A stretch of 57,725 nt of DNA from an uncultured Eubacteriales bacterium (GCA_902783575.1 CACZRP010000022.1:1-57725), one strand, 5' to 3'; shown: positions 24,522-33,164, counted from the stretch's first letter. The notes: generated by a model not told the origin, from the letters alone. Made by a program: numbers and translations.

Positions 24522-24914
24522 ATGAAAACCGCTTATGAATTTTTAAAGAATGCCGGTACCTACTATCTGGCCACCGTCGAGGGTGATCAGCCCAGAGTCC
24601 GTCCCTTCGGCACCATCCATATCTTCGAGGACAAGCTGTACATCCAGACCGGCAAGGTCAAGGATGTTTCCAAACAGCTCCACGCCAATCCCAAGGCTGA
24701 GATCTGCGCCTTCGCAGGCGGCAAGTGGATCCGCGTAGCCGGCGAGCTCATCGCTGACGAGCGCCGCGAGGCCAAGGCCAGCATGCTGGAGGCTTATCCC
24801 TCCCTGCAGGCCATGTACTCCGCCGATGACGACAATACCGAAGTTTTCTATTTCAAAAACGCGACCTATACCATCTCCTCCTTCACCGAAGCTCCGGTAA
24901 GCGGCAGTTTCTGA
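24522..24914 (+). CDS. Pyridoxamine 5'-phosphate oxidase family protein
   Basis: A 130-residue split-barrel flavin-binding protein. The pattern GTYYLATVEGDQPRVRPFG (residues 11-29), with IQTGKVKDVSKQL and ICAFAGGKWIRVAG following, is typical of small PNPOx-like proteins that bind FMN or F420-type cofactors. These act as reductases or flavin-dependent stress proteins rather than making PLP. AAAGGAG precedes the ATG. The stop overlaps the next start (TGATG), so the regulator is translated together with it. Confidence 0.87.
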   Translation: MKTAYEFLKNAGTYYLATVEGDQPRVRPFGTIHIFEDKLYIQTGKVKDVSKQLHANPKAEICAFAGGKWIRVAGELIADERREAKASMLEAYPSLQAMYSADDDNTEVFYFKNATYTISSFTEAPVSGSF

Positions 24915-25330
24915 TGAATCCTCAGTTCAAGCTGGAAAACCAGCTCTGCTTCCCTCTTTACGCCGCCGCCCGGAAGGTTACGGGACTCTATACTCCCTAC
25001 TTTCAGGAAATCGGCATCACCTATACCCAGTATGTGGTATTTCTGGTGCTGTGGGAGCAGGACGGCCTGACCATGGGAGAGCTGGGAAAAAGGCTTTATC
25101 TGGACAACGGCACCCTGACGCCTCTTCTGAAGAAGATGGAAGAAAAGGGTTACGTCAACCGCCGCCGCTGCGAGCAGGACGAGCGGGTTGTCCGGGTGTA
25201 TCTGACGGAGCAGGGTCGCGAGCTCCAAAACAAAGTTCTCGATATTCCGGAAAAGGTAGGGGGCTGTGTCCCCCTCTCTGCGGAGGAATCGGGAACCCTC
25301 TATCAGCTCTTATACAAAATCCTGGCATGA
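24914..25330 (+). CDS. OhrR-type MarR family peroxide sensor
   Basis: A 138-residue winged-helix repressor of the OhrR branch. The N-terminus has the sensing Cys12 in LENQLCFPLYA, matching the reactive Cys of OhrR, and the DNA-recognition segment LDNGTLTPLLKKMEEKGYV with RRRCEQDERVVRV behind it is family-typical. A further Cys near residue 118 (GGCVPLS) may form a disulphide as in two-Cys OhrR. Expected behaviour: oxidation by organic hydroperoxide releases DNA and induces the operon. Its own operon promoter carries a fitting palindrome. Confidence 0.88.
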   Translation: MNPQFKLENQLCFPLYAAARKVTGLYTPYFQEIGITYTQYVVFLVLWEQDGLTMGELGKRLYLDNGTLTPLLKKMEEKGYVNRRRCEQDERVVRVYLTEQGRELQNKVLDIPEKVGGCVPLSAEESGTLYQLLYKILA

Positions 25331-25353
25331 TCTTCATGCCAGGATTTTTTTGC
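25316..25353. terminator. Bidirectional terminator between ohrR-like and ftsH genes
   Basis: Stem AATCCTGGCATGA / TCATGCCAGGATT with a 3-base loop and a T run after it on the plus strand; convergent gene ends on both sides. Confidence 0.85.
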
Positions 25354-25354
25354 T

Positions 25355-27277
25355 TTATTCAGTTTTGCTTTCTGTCTGCTCGGCCGGAGCGGTTGTTTCA
25401 GCCGCAGCCGATGTGGGCTCTGCCGCTGCCGCCGGCTCCGCAGGTACCTTCATCTGCTCCAGCAGACCCATGAACTCGTCGCCGGTAATGGTCTCGTGAT
25501 CGTACAGATAGTTGGCCAGGCCGTTCAGTTCCTTCATATGAGTTTTCAGAAGATTCTCTGCCTTCTCATACTGAGTCCGGACCACTTCAATAACCTTCTT
25601 ATCAATGGCGGTGGAAGTATCCGGCGAGCAGGCCAGAGAAGCGTCGCCGCCCAGATACTGATTGCTGACGGTTTCCAGCGCCACCATACCAAACTCTTCC
25701 GTCATACCGAACCGGGTAACCATGGCCCGGGCCAGCTTGGTGGCCTGCTCAATATCATTGGAAGCACCAGTGGTGATGGAATGGAAGATCAGATCCTCGG
25801 CAATACGGCCGCCGGTAAGGGTGGCAATCTTGTTCTCGATCTCTTCCTTGCTCATCAGGTTATGCTCATCCTCGTCCACCTGCATGGTGTAACCCAGGGC
25901 ACCGGAGGTACGGGGAATAATGGTGATCTTGGTAACAGGAGCGGAATGGGACTGAAGAGCCGCCACCAGGGCATGGCCGATTTCATGATAGGCCACGATC
26001 CGCTTCTCCTTGTCGGAGAGAATGGCGTTTTTCTTCTGATAGCCGGCAATGACCACCTCCACGCTCTCCTCCAGGTCAGCCTGAGTGACAAACCTGCGTC
26101 CGGCGCGGACAGCCCGCAGGGCCGCCTCATTGATCATGTTGGCCAGCTCGGCGCCGGAAGCGCCCACCGCCATCCGGGCGATGGCATCGAAGTCCACATT
26201 GTCGCCCATCTTGACCTTCTTGGCATGAACCTTCAGGATATCCACACGGCCCTGAAGATCCGGCAGCTCCACGGGAATCCGGCGGTCAAAACGGCCGGGA
26301 CGCAGCAGCGCGGGGTCCAGGCTGTCGGGACGGTTGGTGGCGCCCAGGATGATGACACCCTTGCTGGCGTTGAAGCCATCCATCTCGGAAAGCAGCTGGT
26401 TCAGGGTCTGTTCCCGCTCGTCGTTGCCGCCGATGCCGGAAAGGCCGTCACGTTTTTTACCAATGGTATCGATCTCATCAATGAAGATGATACAGGGAGC
26501 CTTCTCGTTGGCCTGCTTGAACAGGTCACGGACCTTGGCGGCGCCCATACCTACGAACATTTCCACGAAATCCGAACCGGAAATAGAGAAGAAAGGCACG
26601 TTGGCCTCGCCGGCCACAGCCTTGGCCAGCAGAGTTTTACCGGTTCCGGGAGGGCCCACCAGCAGCGCGCCCTTGGGGATATTCGCGCCGATCTCGGCGT
26701 AGCGGCCGGGATTGTGCAGATAGTCAACGATTTCTGACAGCAGCTCCTTGGCTTCATCCTCGCCGGCCACATCGGAGAAACGGATGCCGTCGGTGGACTG
26801 AACGTAGATCTTGGCGTTGGATTTGCCGAAGGTCAACATATTGCCGCCCAGGCCCTCGCCGCCCATGCGCTTCATCAGCGAGTTCATGAGAAGCCGGCCC
26901 ACCACCATAAAGATCAGCAGCGGCACCACATAACCCAGCAGCAGGGTCATCCAGGGCGAGGCTTCCTGCTCGATGGTGGCGGTAAAGGTAACCCCCGCCG
27001 CATCCAGCCGGTTGATGAGATCCGGATCATCCATGATACCGGTCACATAATACCGGGCGGGGTCGGATTTATCCATGAAAAGGATCTGCTTTTCCTGGAT
27101 CTCAACTTCTTTGATTTTCCCATTCTCCAGCATGTCCAGGAATTCGGAGTAGGATGTCTCCTCAAACTGCCGGTTCATCAGCCTGGGCATGACGAAAAGG
27201 TTCAGTATCAGCATCGCCACTACAACGATGAGCATATAGTAGATAATTGGTCTTTTAGGGGTTTTGATTTCTTCCAC
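25355..27277 (-). CDS. ftsH: ATP-dependent zinc metalloprotease FtsH
   Basis: A 640-residue membrane-anchored AAA+ protease that degrades unassembled or damaged membrane proteins. Order: N-terminal helix ([17 protein letters not shown]), periplasmic-side domain, second helix, AAA+ domain with Walker A GPPGTGKT (about 208) and Walker [12 protein letters not shown], then the M41 zinc site HEIGH (about residue 430). The start is read as GTG at 27277: its G is the last base of the upstream MarR stop (TAGTG), with AGGAAGG upstream; a TTG at 27301 would lack a proper site. The C-terminus is alanine/glutamate-rich. Confidence 0.95.
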   Translation of the reverse strand: MEEIKTPKRPIIYYMLIVVVAMLILNLFVMPRLMNRQFEETSYSEFLDMLENGKIKEVEIQEKQILFMDKSDPARYYVTGIMDDPDLINRLDAAGVTFTATIEQEASPWMTLLLGYVVPLLIFMVVGRLLMNSLMKRMGGEGLGGNMLTFGKSNAKIYVQSTDGIRFSDVAGEDEAKELLSEIVDYLHNPGRYAEIGANIPKGALLVGPPGTGKTLLAKAVAGEANVPFFSISGSDFVEMFVGMGAAKVRDLFKQANEKAPCIIFIDEIDTIGKKRDGLSGIGGNDEREQTLNQLLSEMDGFNASKGVIILGATNRPDSLDPALLRPGRFDRRIPVELPDLQGRVDILKVHAKKVKMGDNVDFDAIARMAVGASGAELANMINEAALRAVRAGRRFVTQADLEESVEVVIAGYQKKNAILSDKEKRIVAYHEIGHALVAALQSHSAPVTKITIIPRTSGALGYTMQVDEDEHNLMSKEEIENKIATLTGGRIAEDLIFHSITTGASNDIEQATKLARAMVTRFGMTEEFGMVALETVSNQYLGGDASLACSPDTSTAIDKKVIEVVRTQYEKAENLLKTHMKELNGLANYLYDHETITGDEFMGLLEQMKVPAEPAAAAEPTSAAAETTAPAEQTESKTE

Positions 27278-27714
27278 TAATCTGTCCTTCCTTTCGAGCA
27301 AAGATTGCGGTTGATCTTGCGGGCGATGTCCTCCAGCGTCCGGAGCTCCTCTTCGGAAATGCCGTTAAAAATGCATTTCATCAGCTCCGTCTGCCGCTTG
27401 CAGGCCACCAGCAGCACTTCATCCGCTTTTTCTTCGATCATCAAATGGACGACCCGGCGGTCGTCCGGGTCGGGATGACCGGAGATGTATTGCTTCTGAT
27501 ACAGGGAATCCACCGCTTTGGAAACACTGGCCTTGGACATATGTCTGGACTCGGCGATTTCCCGGGCGGTATCCCTGGCTTCATTTTCCAAAAACAGGAG
27601 CACCGAAAGCTCTGCGGCAGTCAGCTGACACTCGTCGGCGATGTCCACCAGCATCTGCTTGTAGTTTTTAGCGATTCCGCGCCCGGTGCATATCAATTCC
27701 ATTGAAAAATTCAT
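27277..27714 (-). CDS. MarR family regulator upstream of ftsH
   Basis: A 145-residue winged-helix regulator. The recognition region is ELSVLLFLENEARDTAREIA, then ESRHMSKASVSKAVDSLYQK and the wing GHPDPDDRRVVHL. No sensing Cys is near the N-terminus, unlike the OhrR-type gene at 24914. ATG 27714 has GGAGG five bases upstream; the open frame extends 36 codons but across the promoter. It overlaps ftsH (TAGTG), so repressor and protease are translationally coupled. What it senses is unknown. Confidence 0.87.
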   Translation of the reverse strand: MNFSMELICTGRGIAKNYKQMLVDIADECQLTAAELSVLLFLENEARDTAREIAESRHMSKASVSKAVDSLYQKQYISGHPDPDDRRVVHLMIEEKADEVLLVACKRQTELMKCIFNGISEEELRTLEDIARKINRNLCSKGRTD

Positions 27715-27736
27715 GGGAACCTCCACTAAGGGAAAC

Positions 27737-27779
27737 TGTTTACTGTGAAACATTCTACCCCAGAATTGTAGAAAGTCAA
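27737..27779 (-). promoter_or_regulatory. Promoter and candidate operator for MarR-ftsH
   Basis: Minus-strand -35 TTGACT (27774-27779) and -10 TAGAAT (27752-27757), 16 bp apart. Just downstream, TGTTT-6-AAACA (27737-27752) is an imperfect palindrome that could be the site for the MarR product. Confidence 0.55.
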
Positions 27780-27838
27780 TGTCATAAATATGAATAAATC
27801 GTAAAATCCCAAAAGTCCACAATCAAATTACGCAATTG

Positions 27839-28172
27839 TCGAGGAAATTTCCTGCATTTTGCAGTTCTCCTCGAAACGCCATTTTTTGTCGAGGATATTT
27901 CTCGCAGGAGGCAGTCTTCCTCGACGTGATTGTTGTGGTTCGAGGAAATTTCAGCTGAGAGGCTATTTTCCTCGAACACGAATCCGCGGCACCTGACTAC
28001 TTTCGAGGATATTTCCTGTATAGCTGAAAAATCCTCGAAATCAGAAAGGCGTCGTCCAGCTGATAAAAAGCCGATCGAGGAAAAGTGCAAATACAAAGAA
28101 ATCTCCTCGACAAAAAACAGGCTAACTTCGAAGAATTCGAGGAGATCTGCTTATTTCAGGAAATCTCCTCGA
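27839..28172. repeat. Array A: six 36-bp units with arms TCGAGGA/TCCTCGA
   Basis: Six units of exactly 36 bp at 27839-27874, 27889-27924, 27940-27975, 28003-28038, 28075-28110 and 28137-28172. All twelve arms are perfect copies of TCGAGGA or its complement TCCTCGA. The 22-bp cores vary around ATTTCCTGTAT..GCAGTTT; units 1-4 read this on the plus strand, units 5 and 6 on the minus strand. Start-to-start spacing is 50, 51, 63, 72, 62 bp. Each unit could form a 7-bp stem with a 22-base loop or bind a dimer. Long frames across the array translate into repetitive charged peptides and are artefacts. Confidence 0.88.
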
Positions 28173-28281
28173 TGGCATCTGTTTTTGGTGTGGCGTCGCC
28201 TCTTTAAAAATCTTGTATCGCTTCAAAAAAATCAGGCGTCGCTTCTTCACGAATGACAGCCTTCTTGGCAGCTGATGCACG

Positions 28282-28615
28282 TAGTGATAAATTCCTGTAT
28301 TTTGCAGTTTCTCATGAAACGCTATTTTTTGTCATGAAGATTTCTCTGTACTGGCAGTATTTCATTACAGGATTTTTCTGAATAATGAAGATTTCAGGTA
28401 TATGGCAGTTTTTCATTATCATCAATCGGACCCGACTTGATTTTATCATGAAAAATTCCTGTATCGGTGAAAAGTTCATGACGCCAGGGCGGCCGCTCCC
28501 GGCTCTGAAAGAGAAGATAATGAGAAACTGCCAATATCAGGAAATCTTCATTACGAAAAATAAGCTGAAAAAGGAAAAGTGATGAAAAAGTGCATATATC
28601 AGGAAATATTCATTA
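28282..28615. repeat. Array B: six 36-bp units with arms TAATGAA/TCATGAA, same geometry as array A
   Basis: Six 36-bp units at 28282-28317, 28332-28367, 28383-28418, 28446-28481, 28518-28553 and 28580-28615. Arms are T(A/C)ATGAA and complement TTCAT(T/G)A, with a weaker first unit. Spacing is again 50, 51, 63, 72, 62 bp, so the array is array A shifted by 443 bp. Core identities unit by unit are 19, 14, 14, 17, 17 and 16 of 22 by hand count, and unit orientations match. The first gap differs by one base (aacgcCattttttg against aacgcTattttttg). Array B is thus a paralogue of A in which the arms alone changed together. Confidence 0.88.
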
Positions 28616-28777
28616 CACATCATAAAAGATCTTATCAGGGATTCTCCCTTCTTCCTGATAAAGCTCAAAGACATTGTAAAGAAGATGGTCTGCCATGATA
28701 TCCAAATGAAGTTCATCCTTTGTTTCCTGCCAGCAATTAGAGCAGTTCTTCACCTTGATAAGACCAGTTTTGATCAT
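28613..28777 (-). CDS. Possible 54-residue small protein or gene remnant
   Basis: An open frame from ATG 28777 to TAA at 28613 encodes MIKTGLIKVKNCSNCWQ and then an acidic helical part ending RIPDKIFYDV. A CSNC pair suggests a metal knuckle. No clear ribosome binding site precedes it, and the last codons overlap the final base of array B. The codon pattern looks protein-like, but no family is recognised; it may be the tail of a decayed gene. The remaining bases up to 28841 show nothing definite. Confidence 0.25.
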   Translation of the reverse strand: MIKTGLIKVKNCSNCWQETKDELHLDIMADHLLYNVFELYQEEGRIPDKIFYDV

Positions 28778-28841
28778 CGGTCTATAATTTACTGAAACTG
28801 GTATCTGTTAAGTAATTTCTTATATAGCCTGTTAAAAAAGA

Positions 28842-28863
28842 ACTGCCGCATGCCCAGCGGCAG
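28842..28863. other. GC-rich hairpin downstream of the GH3 terminator
   Basis: CTGCCGC-atgccca-GCGGCAG stem with a preceding A run; it may be a terminator on the minus strand or a decayed one. No gene ends here. Confidence 0.4.
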
Positions 28864-28892
28864 GCCTATCCTTTGCTTGGCTTATATACATA

Positions 28893-28949
28893 AAAAATAC
28901 CTGATAAGCAGCCACCGGATTTCCCGCAGTTTCGCTTATCAGGTATTTT
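28893..28949 (-). terminator. Terminator of the GH3 gene
   Basis: Long stem AAAATACCTGATAAGC / GCTTATCAGGTATTTT (28894-28909 and 28934-28949) immediately after the GH3 stop, followed on the minus strand by a T run. Confidence 0.8.
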
Positions 28950-28955
28950 CTTAAA

Positions 28956-31379
28956 TTAGCGGACCAGCTTCTTCGCCATGCGAAGTACACGGGTGGCGTT
29001 GATTTCCACCTGTTTTCTGGGCAGCTCGCCGCTCTTCATGGCAGCCAGCACGGCCTTGTAGTCGTTCATTCCACCGGGCATGAACAGGTCGCCGCCCGCG
29101 GCAGCCACCTTCTGGGCCTTGGCGATCTCATACTTGGTATTCTTTTCGAAGGTGAAGTTGACCACCCAGTCGGTCATGACGATGCCCTGGTAGCCCCACT
29201 CGGCCCGCAGCACATCCTCGGTGAGGTCGCGGCGCTCGCTGGTATGGGTGCCATTCAGCAGGTTGTAGGAGGTCATCAGTGCATGGGGCTGGGAATCCTT
29301 GACGCAGATTTCAAAGCCCTTCAGGTAGATCTCTCTCATGGCGCGTTCGCTGACCAGTGAGTTGTTGGTATAACGGGAGGTTTCCTGGTTGTTGGCGGCA
29401 AAATGCTTGATGGTGGTGCCGCAGCCGGGATGCTTTTGCACGCCCTTTGTAATGCCGGCGGCGAAGATACCGCTGACCAGGGGATCCTCGGAGTAATACT
29501 CGAAGTTACGGCCGCAAAGAATGCTGCGGTGAATATTCAGGGCAGGAGCCAGCCACAGATGAACGCCAAACATTACCATCTCTTCGCCCACCACGTCGCC
29601 GCAGACCTCGGCCACCACAGGGTTGAAGCTCTGGGCAATGGCAGTGCCGATGGGAATGGCGGTGCAGTAATGCTCCACCGTCTGAGCATCCTTCGGAGGC
29701 TTCTTGCTAAAGAGCTTCATGCCGGCGGTGAGAACCTTGGGCATGAAGACTGCCATGCTTTCCGGAATCATGCTGCCTTCGGTGTAGACCTTCTTGCCAT
29801 CGGTCTTGTAGGTTTTCTGAATACGGATGCCGGCAGGGCCATCAGCCATAACCATCACCGGGAAGCCCTTGTCCTTCAGCATGGAGGTGGTTTCACCGGC
29901 GGCGCCGGGTACTGACTGAGAAGCGTTGCCGATAACATTCAGCATACCGCCTTTGGGATTGAAGCCACCCACATTCATGTAGGCCAGCTCTTCATCGGAC
30001 AGGGCAGCCACTTCCGGATCCACAGGAAGCTCGGGATCATAAGCAATGGTTTCAGTCTCGATGACGGAAGGATCCATGGACAGGATGGGGGTGTTCACGG
30101 GAACAGCCTCTTCCCAGGTCTTCTCAGGACGCCAGTCTTCGAAATCAGGGGTGCCCAGGCTGTTTCTGACCTTGCGGACAATGACAGTCTCGGGAAGCTC
30201 TACGGTAGCGGCCACTTCCGTGGCTCGGCTGCAGCTGCCCACCCGGAGAATATAGTTTCCGGCTTCCAGCACATAGGCGGCGGAAGCGGGATTGTAGGAG
30301 CAGATATCGGACATCTTGAAGCAGGCTGTCACTTCCTTGCATTCTCCGGGAAGAAGCTCCGGAGATTTCTCGAAGGCAGAGAGCACCTGATAGGGCTGAT
30401 CCAGCTCACCCTGGGGCTTGGTCACATAAACCTGCACCGTTTCCTTGCCGGCGAAGCTGCCGATATTCTTTACGGGAACGGTAACAGAGACGGTTTCACC
30501 GTCCAGAGAAGCCTTGGCATCGCCCAGCTCGAACTCGGTATAGGAAAGACCGAAGCCGAAGGGGAATTCGGGCTCGACGCCCACGGAATCAAAGTAACGG
30601 TAGCCCACATAGATACCTTCGTTGTAGCGGGTATCCTGGCGGTCGCCGAAGGAACCGATCTTCGCGTACTGATCCCAGGCGGTCCAGGTGGTGGTCAGCT
30701 TGCCGGAGGGATAAGCTTTGCCCAGCAGCAGCTGTCCCAGAATATAGCCGGTTTCCACGCCCAGCTGGGAAAGAATCAGGATATTGCCAACCTCCAGCAC
30801 CGGGGTCAGGTCCACGGGGCCGCCCACATTTAGCACCAGAATAAAGTTCTCATATTTTTTGTTGAGCTTCAGAATATCGCGGACTTCCGTCTCGGTAAGG
30901 AGCACGTCACCTTCCACCGCCTGACGGTCGTTGCCCTCGCCGCAGATGCGGGACAGCACATAAACCGCGGTATCGCCCTCGCCTTCCAGCGGCAGATAAT
31001 ACTCAGGCTCAGGCATTACGGCGCCCATGCCCTCCACAATGGGATTGGTATGTTTGGCTTTGGCCCGATCGCGGATATCCTGAACGAACTGGATCTGAGC
31101 CTGCTTACGCACTTCGTCGTAGGCATCCAGCCAGTCGCCGGAGGTAATTTCAAAACCGCATCTCTTCAGGCCTTTCTCCACGTTGATGGAGAAACGGGAG
31201 TTCACCTCGCCGGAGCCGGTGCCGCCCTTCAGGGTATAGCGGGCGCCGCTGCCGAACAAAGCCAGGTTTCCTGCTTCCTTCAGGGGAAAGCGGCCGTTCT
31301 TTTTCAGCAGCACGGTGCATTCGGGCAGATACTGACGAAGTCTTTTCAGATGTTCACGTTCGTAAGCATAAAGTTCCAT
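28956..31379 (-). CDS. Glycoside hydrolase family 3 beta-glucosidase with inverted domain order
   Basis: An 807-residue GH3 enzyme lacking a signal peptide, so acting inside the cell on short glycosides. Normally GH3 runs TIM barrel, then alpha/beta sandwich, then fibronectin III-like domain. Here the sandwich comes first (about 1-250), then the FnIII-like part with SYTEFELGDA and the VKNIGSFAGKETVQVYV stretch (about 265-340), and the (beta/alpha)8 domain last. The nucleophile Asp737 is in GIVMTDWV. This permuted order is known for Ruminococcus albus and Butyrivibrio fibrisolvens enzymes. RBS taggaggcaaat precedes ATG. Confidence 0.93.
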   Translation of the reverse strand: MELYAYEREHLKRLRQYLPECTVLLKKNGRFPLKEAGNLALFGSGARYTLKGGTGSGEVNSRFSINVEKGLKRCGFEITSGDWLDAYDEVRKQAQIQFVQDIRDRAKAKHTNPIVEGMGAVMPEPEYYLPLEGEGDTAVYVLSRICGEGNDRQAVEGDVLLTETEVRDILKLNKKYENFILVLNVGGPVDLTPVLEVGNILILSQLGVETGYILGQLLLGKAYPSGKLTTTWTAWDQYAKIGSFGDRQDTRYNEGIYVGYRYFDSVGVEPEFPFGFGLSYTEFELGDAKASLDGETVSVTVPVKNIGSFAGKETVQVYVTKPQGELDQPYQVLSAFEKSPELLPGECKEVTACFKMSDICSYNPASAAYVLEAGNYILRVGSCSRATEVAATVELPETVIVRKVRNSLGTPDFEDWRPEKTWEEAVPVNTPILSMDPSVIETETIAYDPELPVDPEVAALSDEELAYMNVGGFNPKGGMLNVIGNASQSVPGAAGETTSMLKDKGFPVMVMADGPAGIRIQKTYKTDGKKVYTEGSMIPESMAVFMPKVLTAGMKLFSKKPPKDAQTVEHYCTAIPIGTAIAQSFNPVVAEVCGDVVGEEMVMFGVHLWLAPALNIHRSILCGRNFEYYSEDPLVSGIFAAGITKGVQKHPGCGTTIKHFAANNQETSRYTNNSLVSERAMREIYLKGFEICVKDSQPHALMTSYNLLNGTHTSERRDLTEDVLRAEWGYQGIVMTDWVVNFTFEKNTKYEIAKAQKVAAAGGDLFMPGGMNDYKAVLAAMKSGELPRKQVEINATRVLRMAKKLVR

Positions 31380-31460
31380 ATTTGCCTCCTATGTAAAAGT
31401 TTCACATTAATTAACAAAGTCCGCGTCCCGCAGCCTACGGGTCCGCTATCAGCGGGTTTC

Positions 31461-31787
31461 TCAGTCCTCGAAGCTGAAGAACTCCTCGCTGCGCTTTTTG
31501 AATTCCTGATAGACCTGATCCACCTCTTCCGCGCTCTTCAGGCCCACATAGGTTTCGGTGTCTTCTTCCTCATCGGGAACGATTTCGTAGATTTCCACTT
31601 CCTCCACGGCGTCGGACTCGCCCTCTACGTAGGGAACCACCACAATGTATTCCTTCTCATTCAGGGGCACCACATCCAGCAGCTCGTAAAGCACCTCATT
31701 GCCATCCATATCGGTGAGTTCCAGGAGGGTCGGCTCCTCCAGAGCGTCGTCCTGCTGATCCGGAACAAAGTTTTTATTTTTAGCCAT
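31461..31787 (-). CDS. DUF1292 domain protein
   Basis: A 108-residue, strongly acidic protein. After a lysine-containing start (MAKNKNFVPDQQDDALEEPT) comes the DUF1292 beta-sheet pattern TLLELTDMDGNEVLYELLDVV (residues split for brevity) with EKEYIVVVPYVE and VEIYEIVPDEEE. The family is abundant in Firmicutes, often beside yrzL/ruvX genes, and has no known function. ATG 31787 follows AAGGAG; the frame extends upstream without a site. Confidence 0.9.
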   Translation of the reverse strand: MAKNKNFVPDQQDDALEEPTLLELTDMDGNEVLYELLDVVPLNEKEYIVVVPYVEGESDAVEEVEIYEIVPDEEEDTETYVGLKSAEEVDQVYQEFKKRSEEFFSFED

Positions 31788-31886
31788 TTCAATCTCCTTT
31801 GATTGTTTTTCCAGGGGACATGTTTTACAATATAACTGTCTAATCAGTAATTTTACCATAATTATTCTTCAAAGAAAAGTAATTCA

Positions 31887-33122
31887 ATGAAAAACTCTGT
31901 TTCCTATCAGGGGGACGTGTGGTCCCTCATGGGCTCCTGTCCGGAGCCCCTTTACCTGTACGGCACCGGCGACGGCGCCGACAAGATTCTGGATGAGATG
32001 CTGCGGCGCGATATCCGGCCCGCAGGGATTTTTGTCAGTGAGGATTTCTACCGGGGTCAGGTTTTCCGCGGCTTTTCCGTGACCACCCTGTCTCGGCTGG
32101 AGGCGGATGGCGCCCCCTTTGCCGTGGTGATCGCCTTTGGCTCCCATCTGCCGGAGCTCATCCGGCGGGTCAAAGACATCGCTTTCCGCCACCGGGTGTT
32201 CATTCCGGATGTGCCGGTGGCCGGAGATCAGCTCTTCGACGCATCCTTCTATCAGGCCCACAAGAAAGAGCTTCAAGAAGTCCGCGGCCTCTGGGCGGAT
32301 GATCTCTCCCGGGATGTTTTCGACAGCGTCCTTTGGTACAAGCTCTCCGGCAGTCCAAAGCATCTGTTTGACTGTGTTTCTCCTAAAGAAGAAGCCCTGG
32401 CCCTGCTGTATCCGGAAGCGCCGGCAGAGCCCCAGTCCTATGTGGATCTGGGGGCCTATCGGGGCGATACGGTGCAGGAATTTCTTTCTCTGATGACATC
32501 ATTTCAGGACAGCCAGGTTTCTCCGGATGCCCACTATGTGACCGCCCTGGAGCCGGATCCCAAAACCTTTCGAAAGCTGAAGGAAGCCTTTGGATCCCGT
32601 CCCCATACCCGGCTTCTTAACGGCGCTGCCGGAGAATCTTCCGGCGAGGAGCCCATGGTTTTCGGCCGGGGCCGGGGAAGCCATGCGGGGCAAAGCCCTG
32701 TCGACCAGAATCGGGGCAGCCGTGCGGGCGCCGGCCTGCAGACTCCGGGCAGCAGGGGCAGTCATGTGGGCAGTTCGCAAATCCCGGGCAGCCGGGGCAG
32801 TCATGTAGGGCAGACGCCCGATCCTTCCGCCCCCGGGGTTAAGGTAGTGCCTGTGTATTCTCTGGATGATCTCGAATGGCCTCTGCCCCCTTCCTATATT
32901 AAAATCGATGTGGAAGGGGCTGAGAAGGAAGCTCTGCTGGGGGCCCGGCGGCTGATCCAAAACTGCCATCCCCGCCTGAATCTGGCTCTGTATCATCGCA
33001 GCGAGGATCTTTTTGTCCTCCCCCTGCTGATTCATAAGATGGCTCCGGAGCTTAAACTGTATCTGCGGCGCCACGACTGCTTCCCCTGCTGGGATCTGAA
33101 TCTCTACGCTGTTCCGGAATAA
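31887..33122 (+). CDS. FkbM-family methyltransferase with an inserted repetitive segment
   Basis: A 411-residue S-adenosylmethionine-dependent methyltransferase of the FkbM family. Motif I is SYVDLGAYRGDTVQEFL (about 188-204), then VTALEPDPKTFRKL (about 220), and the C-terminal signature SYIKIDVEGAEKEALLGA. Between them, about residues 255-312, is a Gly/Ser/Arg-rich insertion with repeated GSHVG and GSRGSH words that breaks the Rossmann fold's sheet order at a loop. The substrate is not known; FkbM enzymes methylate sugars, lipids or macrolides. The ATG has only a weak AAAG upstream. A promoter is not evident. Confidence 0.88.
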   Translation: MKNSVSYQGDVWSLMGSCPEPLYLYGTGDGADKILDEMLRRDIRPAGIFVSEDFYRGQVFRGFSVTTLSRLEADGAPFAVVIAFGSHLPELIRRVKDIAFRHRVFIPDVPVAGDQLFDASFYQAHKKELQEVRGLWADDLSRDVFDSVLWYKLSGSPKHLFDCVSPKEEALALLYPEAPAEPQSYVDLGAYRGDTVQEFLSLMTSFQDSQVSPDAHYVTALEPDPKTFRKLKEAFGSRPHTRLLNGAAGESSGEEPMVFGRGRGSHAGQSPVDQNRGSRAGAGLQTPGSRGSHVGSSQIPGSRGSHVGQTPDPSAPGVKVVPVYSLDDLEWPLPPSYIKIDVEGAEKEALLGARRLIQNCHPRLNLALYHRSEDLFVLPLLIHKMAPELKLYLRRHDCFPCWDLNLYAVPE

Positions 33123-33129
33123 GAGCAAG

Positions 33130-33164
33130 ACTTTGAATTTCTCGAAAATGCTAATATTCAAAGT
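33130..33164. terminator. Possible terminator after fkbM-like gene
   Basis: Stem ACTTTGAAT / ATTCAAAGT with a 17-base loop. No T run follows, so termination efficiency is doubtful. Confidence 0.35.

Noticed and set aside
27782-28256. Charged open frames over array A
   Set aside because: Their products are translations of the repeated arms (EISS, FEE and similar words) in opposing frames; no ribosome binding site or family match.
27839-28615. CRISPR array
   Set aside because: In CRISPR the repeats are nearly identical and the spacers are evenly sized. Here the ends are conserved, the cores diverge, gaps vary between 14 and 36 bp, and no cas gene is near.
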